Source: Polynucleobacter sp. AP-Kolm-20A-A1 | GTDB lineage: Bacteria; Pseudomonadota; Gammaproteobacteria; Burkholderiales; Burkholderiaceae | DNA: 64,000 nt | Direction of reading: 5' to 3' | NCBI RefSeq assembly: GCF_018688315.1 | Contig: NZ_CP061315.1 | Location: forward strand, 930,001 to 994,000 | In this document: positions 10,996 to 23,124 of the stretch, piece after piece | How positions within the stretch are numbered: position 1 is the stretch's first letter | Layout of the letters: each line of letters starts with the position of its first letter | Notes under the pieces: generated by a model | Databases searched by the model: none | Seen by the model: only the letters and a program-made list of their open reading frames with translations | What the model was told of the DNA's origin: nothing | Made by a program: the position numbers and the translations under genes

Positions 10996-11061
10996 TGTGT
11001 TTCCTATGAGGTAAAAGTGATCAATAGAAAGGCCAAAAGGGAATTCTCTCCCGTTTTCGAA

Positions 11062-11067
11062 ATTATA
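11062..11067 (-). promoter_or_regulatory. Putative acnB -10 box
   Basis: A perfect TATAAT on the minus strand lies about 66 bases upstream of the acnB start, in the AT-rich 202-base gap 10996-11197. No convincing -35 is visible. The predicted leader contains a short GGGA/TCCC inverted repeat (around 11040-11053) of unknown meaning. I see nothing else in this gap. Confidence 0.4.
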
Positions 11068-11197
11068 GTTGTTAATTTAAGTCTTATATAAGAGTTTAAA
11101 CCCTTAAAGACACTGAAAAACTACTTTTACTAATAAATTCAATGACTTATAGTATTTAAATGGGTGATTTTGGCAATAATGATCATCCATTGTTTGA

Positions 11198-11386
11198 TTA
11201 AAGGATCTGTTCATCCTTCATTGCCCAGACCAGGGCCACAACCCAGCCAATGAGCGACCATCCTAAAAATAGGTTGAGGGCAAAAATAGCCCCAGAATTA
11301 GCCCGTCTTTTGTTAAATGCGATGGCAAAAGGGAGAAAGTAAAAGAGGGACAGTATTGTTACTAAAACAGCGAAAAATAGGCGCAT
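11198..11386 (-). CDS. Small Imm-type superinfection immunity family membrane protein
   Basis: A 62-residue protein with two hydrophobic segments (about 2-22 and 33-56) separated by the basic stretch NKRRAN. The second segment, NLFLGWSLIGWVVALVWA, matches the pattern of the superinfection immunity family (named after phage T4 Imm), which is widespread on bacterial chromosomes. Phage T4 Imm blocks DNA entry of superinfecting phage, but chromosomal members are not proven to do so. It stands alone between acnB and pyrG. No phage genes are near it. Confidence 0.7.
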   Translation of the reverse strand: MRLFFAVLVTILSLFYFLPFAIAFNKRRANSGAIFALNLFLGWSLIGWVVALVWAMKDEQIL

Positions 11387-11467
11387 TTGGGGTTTAAAAA
11401 GTCAGATTTGGTGGGTGTCATGCAATATTACCGACTTTCAATTTCCAAGTTCTATTCTTGGTGTCGT

Positions 11468-11473
11468 TATAAT
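11468..11473 (+). promoter_or_regulatory. Putative pyrG -10 box
   Basis: A perfect TATAAT lies 25 bases before the pyrG ATG, giving a leader of about 19 bases. The -35 region is weak (TTCCAA about 19 bases upstream). It is the likely promoter of pyrG-kdsA-eno-ftsB. Confidence 0.45.
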
Positions 11474-11495
11474 TACTTTTTCCAACAGAGCTTAA

Positions 11496-13160
<1,665 letters not shown>

Positions 13161-13169
13161 GAGGAAGAA

Positions 13170-15360
<2,191 letters not shown>

Positions 15361-15383
15361 ATTCAGTAGAACACTTTTAAAGC

Positions 15384-15689
15384 ATGCGTATCGTCATCTA
15401 CTCTATGCTGGTATTGCTTATAGCAATCCAGTTCCCGCTTTGGTTGGGAAAGGGTGGATGGCTTAAGGTTTACGAGATGGAAAAACAAGTGGAGCTACAA
15501 GAAGCTAAAAACAGCCTCTTGGCGTTACGTAACGCCAAATTGTCAGGTGATGTTAAAGACTTAAAGGATGGAACCCGGGCTATCGAAGAGCGTGCAAGGG
15601 TAGAGCACGGCCTCATCAAAGAGGGCGAATATTTTGTCCAAATCTTGCCTGCTGATAAATCTACTGAAGCCTCGGCTACTAAACAATAA
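15384..15689 (+). CDS. ftsB: Cell division protein FtsB
   Basis: A 101-residue bitopic divisome protein. A short N-terminus and one membrane helix (about 3-20) are followed by a periplasmic coiled coil rich in Glu/Leu/Lys (about 28-75) and the conserved stretch GTRAIEERARVEHGLIKEGEYF. FtsB joins FtsL and FtsQ to activate septal wall synthesis. Its place directly after eno is the conserved location. It converges with hslO with 11 bases between the stop codons and no recognisable terminator. Confidence 0.93.
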   Translation: MRIVIYSMLVLLIAIQFPLWLGKGGWLKVYEMEKQVELQEAKNSLLALRNAKLSGDVKDLKDGTRAIEERARVEHGLIKEGEYFVQILPADKSTEASATKQ

Positions 15690-15700
15690 GTATTGATTTA

Positions 15701-16666
15701 TTAGTGACCACTTGATGGTGGTCGCGTGGCATCGCTCAGTAAGTCTGTCTTAAATACCTGCAAGCAATCTACAGCATCGAAGCGGTAGGGCTTTGCGCAG
15801 AAATCACAAACGGTTTCTACTGCGCCTTGTTCGCTCAGAATGCTTTGAACCTCTTCTTCACCAAGCATACGAAGTACATCGGCTACTTTATTCCGCGAGC
15901 AACGACAGGAAAAATGAATAGGCCTCGGTGGAAAACTGCGAACACCATTTTCAGAAGATTCTTCCAAAAATAAGCGCCTGAGAATAGTCTCGGGTGCAAG
16001 AGTGAGTAATTCTTCATCGGTAATGGTTTCACCTAAAGTCTGAATGCGAGACCAACCCTCAGAAGCAGTCTGAGGATCTAAATGAACGTGACCACCAGAA
16101 TCAGGAAGTCTTTGTAGCAATAGGCCGCCAACATGAGTATCGCTAGAGGCTAGCCAGATGCGGGTGTCTAATTGCTCCGAATTTTGCATATACAGTGCAA
16201 TTGCCTCTGCAGCACTTGAAACGGGCTTAATAGCGGTGCCACGATGCTCTTGAAGAGCGACTATGCCTTGATAGGGTGGTTGGCCTGGCTCTCGATTGGT
16301 TGGATCCAGGGTAATGACAAGCCTTCCCGTATTGCTGGCGTCCAGCAGCTCGCCAAGAGTTGCATCTGGCGAGATTTCAGAGGCATCAACAGAAAGCTTG
16401 ACTGTGGCCCTCATAGATAAGTTTGAGGTGCATTCGATGACCATTAATTGAATCGGCCCCTTACTTTGGGCCTGAATGATGAGGGTCCCATCAAACTTTA
16501 AGCTAGCGCTCAAAAGGGTGGCTGCACCCACAAAGTCACCTAGTATGCGGCGAACTGCTGGGGGTTCGTTTCGACGCTCTAAAACGGCCTGCCAGGCGCT
16601 GCTGATCGAGACTATTTCACCTCGGACGGGGGCTCCGTCACACATAAATACAAGTAATTCATTCAT
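15701..16666 (-). CDS. hslO: Hsp33 redox-regulated molecular chaperone
   Basis: A 321-residue cytosolic holdase activated by oxidation. The N-terminal Hsp33 domain is followed by the zinc-binding redox switch with four cysteines: Cys254-x-Cys256 (CRCS) and Cys287-x-x-Cys290 (CDFC), exactly the CXC...CXXC pattern of the family. It is divergent from gltX with 64 bases between start codons. A GATACT box ends seven bases before its ATG, a leaderless-type arrangement. Confidence 0.96.
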   Translation of the reverse strand: MNELLVFMCDGAPVRGEIVSISSAWQAVLERRNEPPAVRRILGDFVGAATLLSASLKFDGTLIIQAQSKGPIQLMVIECTSNLSMRATVKLSVDASEISPDATLGELLDASNTGRLVITLDPTNREPGQPPYQGIVALQEHRGTAIKPVSSAAEAIALYMQNSEQLDTRIWLASSDTHVGGLLLQRLPDSGGHVHLDPQTASEGWSRIQTLGETITDEELLTLAPETILRRLFLEESSENGVRSFPPRPIHFSCRCSRNKVADVLRMLGEEEVQSILSEQGAVETVCDFCAKPYRFDAVDCLQVFKTDLLSDATRPPSSGH

Positions 16667-16679
16667 AGAGCAAAGTATC
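16667..16679 (-). promoter_or_regulatory. Putative hslO -10 box, leaderless-type spacing
   Basis: GATACT on the minus strand (16674-16679) ends seven bases before the hslO start codon, so the mRNA could begin at or next to the ATG. No Shine-Dalgarno is visible. Confidence 0.4.
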
Positions 16680-16714
16680 CACTTTTTTCAAATTTCATGT
16701 CAATTTGTGCGACC

Positions 16715-16730
16715 TGAGATAATACGTTTT
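16715..16730 (+). promoter_or_regulatory. Putative gltX extended -10, leaderless-type spacing
   Basis: TGA followed by GATAAT (16718-16723) forms an extended -10 element and ends seven bases before the gltX ATG at 16731. No Shine-Dalgarno sequence fits. The -35 region has no clear match, as is usual for extended -10 promoters. Confidence 0.5.
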
Positions 16731-18128
16731 ATGCATATTCGTACACGTTTCGCCCCAAGTCCCACGGGCTTCATTCATCTGGGAAATCTTCGCAGCGCAC
16801 TTTATCCCTGGGCTTTTGCTAGGCACAATAAAGGCGACTTTATTTTGCGCATTGAAGATACTGACCTAGAGAGATCAACCCAAGAGGCTGTTGATGTCAT
16901 TATCGAAGGAATGTCTTGGTTGGGTCTTGATTTGGATGAAGGTCCAATCTATCAAATGCAGCGTATAGATAGATATCGCGCAGTGTTAAAGCAAATGCTG
17001 GATGCCGGCTTGGCTTACCCGTGCTACATGAGCGAAGAAGAGTTAAACAAGCTACGCGATGAACAAATGGCTAATAAAGAAAAGCCTCGCTATAACGGCT
17101 TGTGGAGGCCTGAACCAGGAAAAATCCTCCCCGCAGTACCCGAGGGCGTACTTCCAGTAATCCGATTTAAAAATCCAATCGGCGGTTCCGTTATTTGGGA
17201 TGATGCTGTTAAAGGAAAGATTGAGATTAGCAATGATGAGCTTGACGATCTAGTAATCGCTCGTCCTGATGGCACCCCAACTTATAACTTCTGTGTAGTG
17301 GTGGATGATATGGATATGAAAATCACCCACGTTATTCGTGGCGATGACCACGTCAATAACACCCCAAGACAGATCAATATCATGAGGGCTCTAGGCTGTG
17401 AACCGCCTGTTTATGCTCATTTGCCAACAGTTCTCAATGATGCTGGCGAGAAGATGAGTAAGCGTAATGGGGCTATGAGCGTGCGGGATTACCAAAAGGC
17501 AGGATATCTACCAGAGGCAATTTTGAATTACTTGGCACGTTTGGGTTGGTCTCATGGCGATGCTGAAATCTTTACTAAAGAGCAATTTGTAAATTGGTTT
17601 GATTTAGAAAGTTTGGGACGCTCTCCAGCACAACATAACCCTGAAAAATTGCTTTGGTTAAATCACCAATATATTCAAAATGCAGATCCAGTAAAGCTGG
17701 CTGAAGCGACTAAGCCATTTGCGCATGAGCTTGGCATCAATACAGAGGCGGGTCCGGATTTTGTTCAGGTGGTTGATTTGCTAAAAGGACGTGCAAATAC
17801 TCTGATTGAAATTGCGGAAGGCGCAAAATTGTTTTATCTACCAGCCCCAGAATTAACTGCACAACAAATCTCAGAAAATATCCCTGAGACCATCATTCCG
17901 GCGTTTAAAGATCTGGTATTGGCCATTCAGAATGCTGAGCCAAATAAAGAGGCTTATGGGGCTGCATTTAAGCAGGTATTGGCAGCGCATCAGCTTAAAA
18001 TGCCAGCCTTAGCCATGCCTGTTAGATACGCATTATTTGCCACAACTCAGACTCCGGCGATCGATTCTGTATTGGTTGTTTTGGGTAAGGATGAGGCTGT
18101 AAATAGGCTTTCCAAGGTCGTTCAATAA
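16731..18128 (+). CDS. gltX: Glutamyl-tRNA synthetase
   Basis: A 465-residue class I synthetase charging tRNA-Glu. The HIGH-type motif is in [12 protein letters not shown] (about 8-19) and the KMSKR motif is at about 241-245. The C-terminal anticodon-binding region is complete. I start at the ATG giving [13 protein letters not shown]; the frame stays open for 85 more codons upstream, but these run antisense through hslO and are not conserved in the family. A tRNA-Glu gene lies about 190 bases downstream. Confidence 0.97.
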   Translation: MHIRTRFAPSPTGFIHLGNLRSALYPWAFARHNKGDFILRIEDTDLERSTQEAVDVIIEGMSWLGLDLDEGPIYQMQRIDRYRAVLKQMLDAGLAYPCYMSEEELNKLRDEQMANKEKPRYNGLWRPEPGKILPAVPEGVLPVIRFKNPIGGSVIWDDAVKGKIEISNDELDDLVIARPDGTPTYNFCVVVDDMDMKITHVIRGDDHVNNTPRQINIMRALGCEPPVYAHLPTVLNDAGEKMSKRNGAMSVRDYQKAGYLPEAILNYLARLGWSHGDAEIFTKEQFVNWFDLESLGRSPAQHNPEKLLWLNHQYIQNADPVKLAEATKPFAHELGINTEAGPDFVQVVDLLKGRANTLIEIAEGAKLFYLPAPELTAQQISENIPETIIPAFKDLVLAIQNAEPNKEAYGAAFKQVLAAHQLKMPALAMPVRYALFATTQTPAIDSVLVVLGKDEAVNRLSKVVQ

Positions 18129-18133
18129 GCAAT

Positions 18134-18163
18134 TTGCGCACTTGCACAAAAATAGGCTAAAAT
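18134..18163 (+). promoter_or_regulatory. Putative promoter of the tRNA cluster
   Basis: TTGCGC (18134-18139) and TAAAAT (18158-18163) are separated by 18 bases, a reasonable sigma-70 pair, about 45 bases upstream of tRNA-Ala and just after the gltX stop. Confidence 0.45.
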
Positions 18164-18206
18164 CTTGGATTGTTTTGAGTCTCTTGTAGTTTTATTGCGA
18201 GATTTC

Positions 18207-18282
<76 letters not shown>

Positions 18283-18316
18283 AGAACTCAAAAAATAGAG
18301 TTTTGTAGTAGTCCAG

Positions 18317-18392
18317 GTCCCCATCGTCTAGAGGCCTAGGACATCACCCTTTCACGGTGAGTACGGGGGTTCGAATCCCCCTGGGGACGCCA
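18317..18392 (+). tRNA. tRNA-Glu (anticodon TTC)
   Basis: A 76-base cloverleaf with acceptor GTCCCCA/TGGGGAC, anticodon loop CTTTCAC, T-arm GGGGG TTCGAAT CCCCC and encoded CCA. It lies 34 bases after tRNA-Ala and close to gltX, which charges it. Confidence 0.97.
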
Positions 18393-18445
18393 GATCTTTC
18401 TGGTAGCTGTAAAGATGTATGATGTTGCGTTACTCGATGTATTTT

Positions 18446-18522
18446 GGAGCGGTAGTTCAGTTGGTTAGAATATCGGCCTGTCACGCCGAGGGTCGCGGGT
18501 TCGAGTCCCGTCCGTTCCGCCA
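18446..18522 (+). tRNA. tRNA-Asp (anticodon GTC)
   Basis: A 77-base cloverleaf with acceptor GGAGCGG/CCGTTCC (one G-U pair), anticodon loop CTGTCAC, T-loop TTCGAGT, discriminator G and encoded CCA. It is last of the cluster and is followed by a strong terminator. Confidence 0.97.
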
Positions 18523-18530
18523 AGACAATA

Positions 18531-18559
18531 AAAAAACCTCCCACTAGGGAGGTTTTTTT
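18531..18559. terminator. Terminator of the tRNA-Ala-Glu-Asp cluster
   Basis: A stem CCTCCC/GGGAGG with loop ACTA is flanked by six A and seven T. It ends the tRNA operon, and its symmetry would also stop the minus-strand hydrolase transcript ending at 18565. Confidence 0.92.
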
Positions 18560-18564
18560 GTTTA

Positions 18565-19416
18565 TCAAGCCCTTGTTCTAATGGCTTTGGGGGACATATC
18601 TGTGTAGTAGTTGTCTAGGCCAATATTTCCGCCAGCGGCTCTAGTAAAGAACCTCAACACTTCATTCAGCACAATCTCTCGCTCATTATCAATAGTGATG
18701 ATGTGATAGCTATTGCCAAGCCATATGGTTCTGCGTAGGTCAGACTTTGTCCTGGATAGAATTTCTTCTGCAGACCAAATGCTACAGGTGTCATCTTCTA
18801 CCGACTGCATTATTAATAATCTTGAGGTAATCGAGTCAAGATTTTTGGATACGTAAGACATTAATCCCTTGGCCTCATGCAGATGTCTTGCGGTGATAAG
18901 AGGGGCACCAACTTCGGACAATTCATGTGCCTTAAATTTATCCCTTACTCGTCGTCGTAAGTCAGGATTTTTAATACCAAAAGGCTCCCGTTCTGAGTAT
19001 TCCCAGCTCCTAACGCCTAGGTTATAGGCAATATCCAGTAGGAAGCGATACCAGGGGACGGACCAGCCGTCATAGCGTAGCACCGGGGATAGGAGGGCGA
19101 TCGAAGAAATATCGGTCCTTTGGGTTGTTACAGCTAAAGCCAAAGTAGCGCCCATGCTGATTCCAGCTAGGTTGATTGTTCGATATTGACCTTTGAGCTC
19201 ATCAATCGCGTTATGAACCTGACCAATCCAGTTCTCATAGCTATCCGCAGCGCTACCATATAGATAGCCCTTAATTTCTGGGATGAAAGTATTAAAACCA
19301 TTGGATTTTAGAAAATTAGGCAATTGGCCTAGCTCCAGGCCGCCCCCATTAAGGCCAGGAAGTAATATTGTGATACTTTCGTTTCTAGAGTCTATAGTTG
19401 TGTCTCTATATGGCAT
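18565..19416 (-). CDS. Alpha/beta hydrolase, carboxylesterase-like
   Basis: A 283-residue cytosolic alpha/beta-hydrolase with no signal peptide. ILLPGLNGGG forms the oxyanion region, GISMG (85-89) carries nucleophile Ser87, a probable acid lies around VEDD, and His238 in NSYHIITIDNERE completes the triad. The last motif resembles monoacylglycerol lipase/Est30-type carboxylesterases. The C-terminal 20 residues extend past the fold. The substrate is unknown. It stands alone, back to back with the DUF4118 gene. Confidence 0.75.
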   Translation of the reverse strand: MPYRDTTIDSRNESITILLPGLNGGGLELGQLPNFLKSNGFNTFIPEIKGYLYGSAADSYENWIGQVHNAIDELKGQYRTINLAGISMGATLALAVTTQRTDISSIALLSPVLRYDGWSVPWYRFLLDIAYNLGVRSWEYSEREPFGIKNPDLRRRVRDKFKAHELSEVGAPLITARHLHEAKGLMSYVSKNLDSITSRLLIMQSVEDDTCSIWSAEEILSRTKSDLRRTIWLGNSYHIITIDNEREIVLNEVLRFFTRAAGGNIGLDNYYTDMSPKAIRTRA

Positions 19417-19485
19417 CTCTTACACTGTCTCAAATAGTATTATTTAGCTGCGATTTTATTAAAGCATACACCTACCAGGGGACAC

Positions 19486-19953
19486 ATGAAACATAATCTG
19501 AACGCCTATAGATGGTGCAGTAATAAAGGTGCCGGGTACCGCAATGCGGTCATAGGCGTCTTTTTTGCATTCTGCGTCCGCTATGCTCTTCAGCCACAAA
19601 TTGAAGAAGCCTTGCCATTATTCTTTTTCCAAATTAACACCATTGTGATTGCTTTCTTCTTTGGCGCTGGCCCGGCAATATTGACGGTTTTACTCAGCGT
19701 CCCATTAATGTCATATTTTTTCATGGCACCATTTGGAGAGTTTACGGTTGTCGATTCTAGGGATATTTCAGTTTTATTTGTATATGCAACCTATACGCTA
19801 GTGGTATGTTTTTTGGTTGAATGGCTAAGAAGAGAGCAGTACAACGCGAAAATGGCCATTTTAGTTAGTGAATCTCGATTTAAGTTAATGGTGGAGGGTG
19901 ATGCGAAGATCCGCGAATTACTAAATCCCCCCCCAACACACAGGCCTAACTAA
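19486..19953 (+). CDS. DUF4118-domain membrane protein
   Basis: A 155-residue protein with about three to four membrane helices (about 19-35, 43-60, 63-80, 92-112). This DUF4118 module is seen at the membrane end of sensor kinases such as KdpD. After the last helix the chain runs SESRFKLMVEGDAKIRELLN, resembling the linker into a PAS or kinase domain, then stops. An AGGGGA Shine-Dalgarno precedes the ATG. The last codons contain a run of eight C, but all three frames close within about 25 bases of it. It looks like a sensor input domain without an output domain; function unknown. Confidence 0.7.
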   Translation: MKHNLNAYRWCSNKGAGYRNAVIGVFFAFCVRYALQPQIEEALPLFFFQINTIVIAFFFGAGPAILTVLLSVPLMSYFFMAPFGEFTVVDSRDISVLFVYATYTLVVCFLVEWLRREQYNAKMAILVSESRFKLMVEGDAKIRELLNPPPTHRPN

Positions 19954-19981
19954 TTAAATACTTCCCTTAGGCAGTACTCAA

Positions 19982-20590
19982 CTACTTCTTGGGCGTGGTG
20001 ATTGATGCGGCCATAGCGTCGTAGTAAATCACCTTAACTTGTTCGCCGACATTCACATCCGCCAATAAAGCCGGGTTCTTGACGGTAACGGTGGTAATTT
20101 TCCCACTAGGGCCTTTTACAGACACCAGTTTTTTCTCGCGATTCACTTCAACGATATCTGCAATGATGGTTGTTGTATTGGTAATCTTTTCAGACGGCTT
20201 TTCATTTGCCTTAGAGGTTGAAACTGTGTTGGTCTCAACCTTGCTACGAATGCCATCACTTTTTGTTTTGATGAGTTCAATTGCAACAGCTAGCTCATAG
20301 GTGACATTAACGCGATCCCCTTTTTTGATTTGATCAAAATTGGTAATTTCAGGGCCCGCAATAAATTTAGAGGTGCCTTCTTTGTTCTTAAAGGTAATAG
20401 TGCGCGATTTTTTATCAACTTTGACAACTTCACCTTCATACAGCTGATAGCGGTTATCCGTAACTGCCGCATCAATTACCACTGGCTTATTGGCGCCAGA
20501 TTGGGCTGCATTAGGCTGAGCAATCGCAATTGAGGAGCTTGCCAATAAAGCCGCCAAAAGCATGCTGACTGAGGTAGATTTGATGATCAT
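19982..20590 (-). CDS. Periplasmic protein with two tandem copies of a beta-rich domain
   Basis: A 202-residue protein with a clear signal peptide (about 1-24, ending AIAQ). The mature part has two similar modules, about 51-108 and 142-198, each of the form (E/D)-(V/I)-V-x-V-(D/N)-(K/R) followed by K-x-x-x-G and ending G-(D/E)-x-V-x-V-x-Y. A polar linker joins them. I do not recognise a named function. The pattern suggests OB-like or SH3-like beta barrels. A good AAGGA Shine-Dalgarno precedes the start. It stands alone, convergent with the DUF4118 gene. Confidence 0.65.
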   Translation of the reverse strand: MIIKSTSVSMLLAALLASSSIAIAQPNAAQSGANKPVVIDAAVTDNRYQLYEGEVVKVDKKSRTITFKNKEGTSKFIAGPEITNFDQIKKGDRVNVTYELAVAIELIKTKSDGIRSKVETNTVSTSKANEKPSEKITNTTTIIADIVEVNREKKLVSVKGPSGKITTVTVKNPALLADVNVGEQVKVIYYDAMAASITTPKK

Positions 20591-20739
20591 TATTTTCCTT
20601 ATGTATAAAAGCTGACAAATTCAATATTAGCTTACTTTCCAGGGCTTTTGATAACGGGGCGAACGAAGTCAGGGCCAGCCATAAATCCAGTTCTTTGTTA
20701 ACATCTTTAACTCTTGATTTAACCTTTAAAGGGTTTTAA

Positions 20740-21516
20740 ATGCCTCAATTTGCTGCCAATCTCACCATGCTTTTTAATGAGGTGCCATTTTTAGAGCGCT
20801 TCAAAAAAGCGGCTCAAGCCGACTTTAAAGCGGTCGAGTTTTTATTTCCCTATGCCCATTCGGTAGATGAAATTAAACAAAAGCTAGATGAAAATCATTT
20901 GAAAATTGTTTTGCATAATTTGCCAGCAGGAGACTGGGATGCCGGTGAACGTGGTATTGCTTGCATGCCAGATAGGGTCGACGAGTTTAGAGCTGGAGTT
21001 AGCAAGGCGATTGCATACGCAAAGGCGCTTGACGTTTCTCAGTTAAATTGCCTTGCCGGCAAGACTCCCGCGGGTGTTGATACCCAGATTCTCCATGACA
21101 CCTTTGTGAGTAACTTGCGTTATGCCGCTGCAGAGTTAAAAAAGGCAAATTTAAGATTGCTTATTGAACCTATAAATACCTTTGACATTCCTGGCTTCTT
21201 TTTATCTCGCACTAAACAGGCAATGGATATTCTTGATGAAGTCGGTGCTGACAATGCTTTTGTGCAATACGACATTTATCATGCCCAACGCATGGAAGGC
21301 GAGCTTTGCAAAACGATAGAAAGTAATTTATCGCGCATTGCACATATTCAGCTAGCAGATAACCCTGGGCGCAATGAGCCTGGAACTGGTGAAATTAACT
21401 ATGTGCATCTCTTTCAATTTCTTGACCGCATTGGCTACAAGGGTTGGATTGGCTGCGAATATAAACCAGCCACCAATACCGTTGATGGGCTTGGCTGGAT
21501 TAAAGAGCTGAACTAA
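20740..21516 (+). CDS. hyi: Hydroxypyruvate isomerase
   Basis: A 258-residue TIM-barrel isomerase of the xylose-isomerase-like superfamily, converting hydroxypyruvate and tartronate semialdehyde. The start MPQFAANLTMLFNEVPFLERF and the metal-site stretches LLIEPIN, QYDIYHAQRMEG and IQLADNPGRNEPGTGEINY are characteristic. glxR, which acts on tartronate semialdehyde, follows 34 bases downstream. The glyoxylate carboligase gene gcl, often next to this pair, is absent from the window. Confidence 0.93.
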   Translation: MPQFAANLTMLFNEVPFLERFKKAAQADFKAVEFLFPYAHSVDEIKQKLDENHLKIVLHNLPAGDWDAGERGIACMPDRVDEFRAGVSKAIAYAKALDVSQLNCLAGKTPAGVDTQILHDTFVSNLRYAAAELKKANLRLLIEPINTFDIPGFFLSRTKQAMDILDEVGADNAFVQYDIYHAQRMEGELCKTIESNLSRIAHIQLADNPGRNEPGTGEINYVHLFQFLDRIGYKGWIGCEYKPATNTVDGLGWIKELN

Positions 21517-21550
21517 GCAAATTAAATCTATAAATATTCTTGGAGACTAT

Positions 21551-22450
21551 ATGAGCGATAAATTAAAACTAGGTTTTGTGGGGCTGGGCATTATGGGCGC
21601 ACCCATGGCAGGTCATTTGATAGCTGCAGGGCATGATGTGTTCATCAATACCCGCAGTAAAGTGCCTGAGACCCTAGCTTCATCAAATGCACAGGTTTGC
21701 GCTTCACCTCAAGAAGTGGCTAGTAAGGCTGACATTATTTTCACTATGGTGCCCGATACGCCTGATGTTGAGAAAGTTTTATTTGGCGAAAAAGGAATTG
21801 CCGCTGGACTCACCAAGGGAAAGATCGTTGTTGATATGAGCTCGATTTCCCCGATTGCCACCAAAGAGTTTGCCAAGAAAATCAATGCGCTAGGCTGCGA
21901 TTATCTTGATGCGCCCGTATCGGGCGGAGAGGTTGGTGCTAAGAATGCAACGCTTTCGATTATGGTTGGGGGTGATGAAGCCATATTTGAAAAGGTAAAG
22001 CCCATATTTGAATTAATGGGAAAAAACATTAATTTAGTCGGCGGAAATGGCGATGGTCAAACTGCAAAGGTTGCCAATCAAATTATTGTTGCATTAAACA
22101 TTGAGGCTGTTGCAGAGGCACTGCTGTTTGCGTCTAAGGCTGGAGCAGATCCGGCAAAAGTGCGCCAGGCATTGATGGGTGGTTTTGCGGGCTCAAAAAT
22201 TCTGGAGGTGCATGGTGAAAGAATGGTCAAGCGTACATTTGATCCAGGATTCCGAATTGAGCTGCATCAAAAGGATTTGAACTTGGCATTAAATAGTGCC
22301 CGCGCTCTCGGGGTTTCGCTACCCAATACCGCTACCGCTCAAGAGTTATTCAACTCTTGCTCAGCGCATGGAGGTAAAGCATGGGATCACTCTGCAATGG
22401 TCAAGGCTTTAGAAAAATTAGCCAATTTTGAAATAGGGCAGAAGGCCTAA
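21551..22450 (+). CDS. glxR: 2-hydroxy-3-oxopropionate (tartronate semialdehyde) reductase
   Basis: A 299-residue beta-hydroxyacid dehydrogenase reducing tartronate semialdehyde to D-glycerate. The N-terminal Rossmann fold has GFVGLGIMGAPMAGHL. The substrate motif DAPVSGGEVGA (about 118-128) and the catalytic lysine region GQTAKVANQ are present. A GGAG Shine-Dalgarno precedes the ATG. It is paired with hyi, indicating glyoxylate or hydroxypyruvate metabolism. Confidence 0.94.
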   Translation: MSDKLKLGFVGLGIMGAPMAGHLIAAGHDVFINTRSKVPETLASSNAQVCASPQEVASKADIIFTMVPDTPDVEKVLFGEKGIAAGLTKGKIVVDMSSISPIATKEFAKKINALGCDYLDAPVSGGEVGAKNATLSIMVGGDEAIFEKVKPIFELMGKNINLVGGNGDGQTAKVANQIIVALNIEAVAEALLFASKAGADPAKVRQALMGGFAGSKILEVHGERMVKRTFDPGFRIELHQKDLNLALNSARALGVSLPNTATAQELFNSCSAHGGKAWDHSAMVKALEKLANFEIGQKA

Positions 22451-22456
22451 ATAGTC

Positions 22457-23044
22457 ATGACAATAACTTTAGTCGTGTACTTGCACGGTTTTCGATCATC
22501 ACCCAGATCTAGTAAGGCAGTAATGACTGGCGAGGCGGTTGGCGCAGCATCTGTCGATGGCAATTCTTTTGAGTGGTTTTGCCCGCAATTACTCGCCTCT
22601 CCAAAGGAGAGCATGGATTTGGTTATCAATCGAATTGAATCCTCCTCATTTGATCGTTTAGTTGTCATTGGTTCTTCCTTAGGTGGTTTTTATGCCAATT
22701 ACCTGGCAGAAAAATATAGTTGCAAAGCAGTGGTTCTTAACCCGGCAGTAAGAGCTCCAAGAGAGCTGGCGCCACACGTCGGAATGATGACGTCTTATGA
22801 CAGCGATGAACCATTTGATTTTCGTCCTGAATATATTGAGCAATTACAGGCGCTTCAGGTTGAAAAAATAACTGATCCAAAACGTTATTTTTTGATTGCC
22901 GCTAAAGGTGATGAGTTGCTTGACTGGAGGGAAATGGTTGAGTTTTATAAGGGGGCCAAGCAATTGGTTCTAGAAGGAAGTGATCACGGCATTGCCGATT
23001 ATGCAGACCACCTTCCAGTAGTTATGAGCTTTATCTCTACCTAG
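22457..23044 (+). CDS. YqiA/YcfP-type esterase
   Basis: A 195-residue small alpha/beta-hydrolase of the UPF0227/YqiA kind. It opens with VVYLHGFRSSPRSSKA, has the nucleophile in IGSSLGGFYANYLAE, DELLDW for the acid, and GSDHGI for the histidine near the end. E. coli YqiA is an acyl-CoA or palmitoyl esterase; the substrate here is unknown. It begins six bases after the glxR stop, so it is probably co-transcribed with hyi-glxR. Confidence 0.85.
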   Translation: MTITLVVYLHGFRSSPRSSKAVMTGEAVGAASVDGNSFEWFCPQLLASPKESMDLVINRIESSSFDRLVVIGSSLGGFYANYLAEKYSCKAVVLNPAVRAPRELAPHVGMMTSYDSDEPFDFRPEYIEQLQALQVEKITDPKRYFLIAAKGDELLDWREMVEFYKGAKQLVLEGSDHGIADYADHLPVVMSFIST

Positions 23045-23124
23045 CCATTTGATTGCAGCAAATTTCTTCTGTAAGATGATTCCAATGATCTACGCCACAT
23101 GGTGAGATCTCGAAAGGAGGATTT

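Noticed and set aside
15703..15726. GACCAC/GTGGTC hairpin between ftsB and hslO
   Set aside because: No T run follows on either strand and it lies in the hslO coding end, so I do not call it a terminator.
16476..16730. 85-codon in-frame extension upstream of gltX
   Set aside because: It runs antisense through the hslO coding end, and the family begins at [13 protein letters not shown]; the ATG at 16731 is the start.
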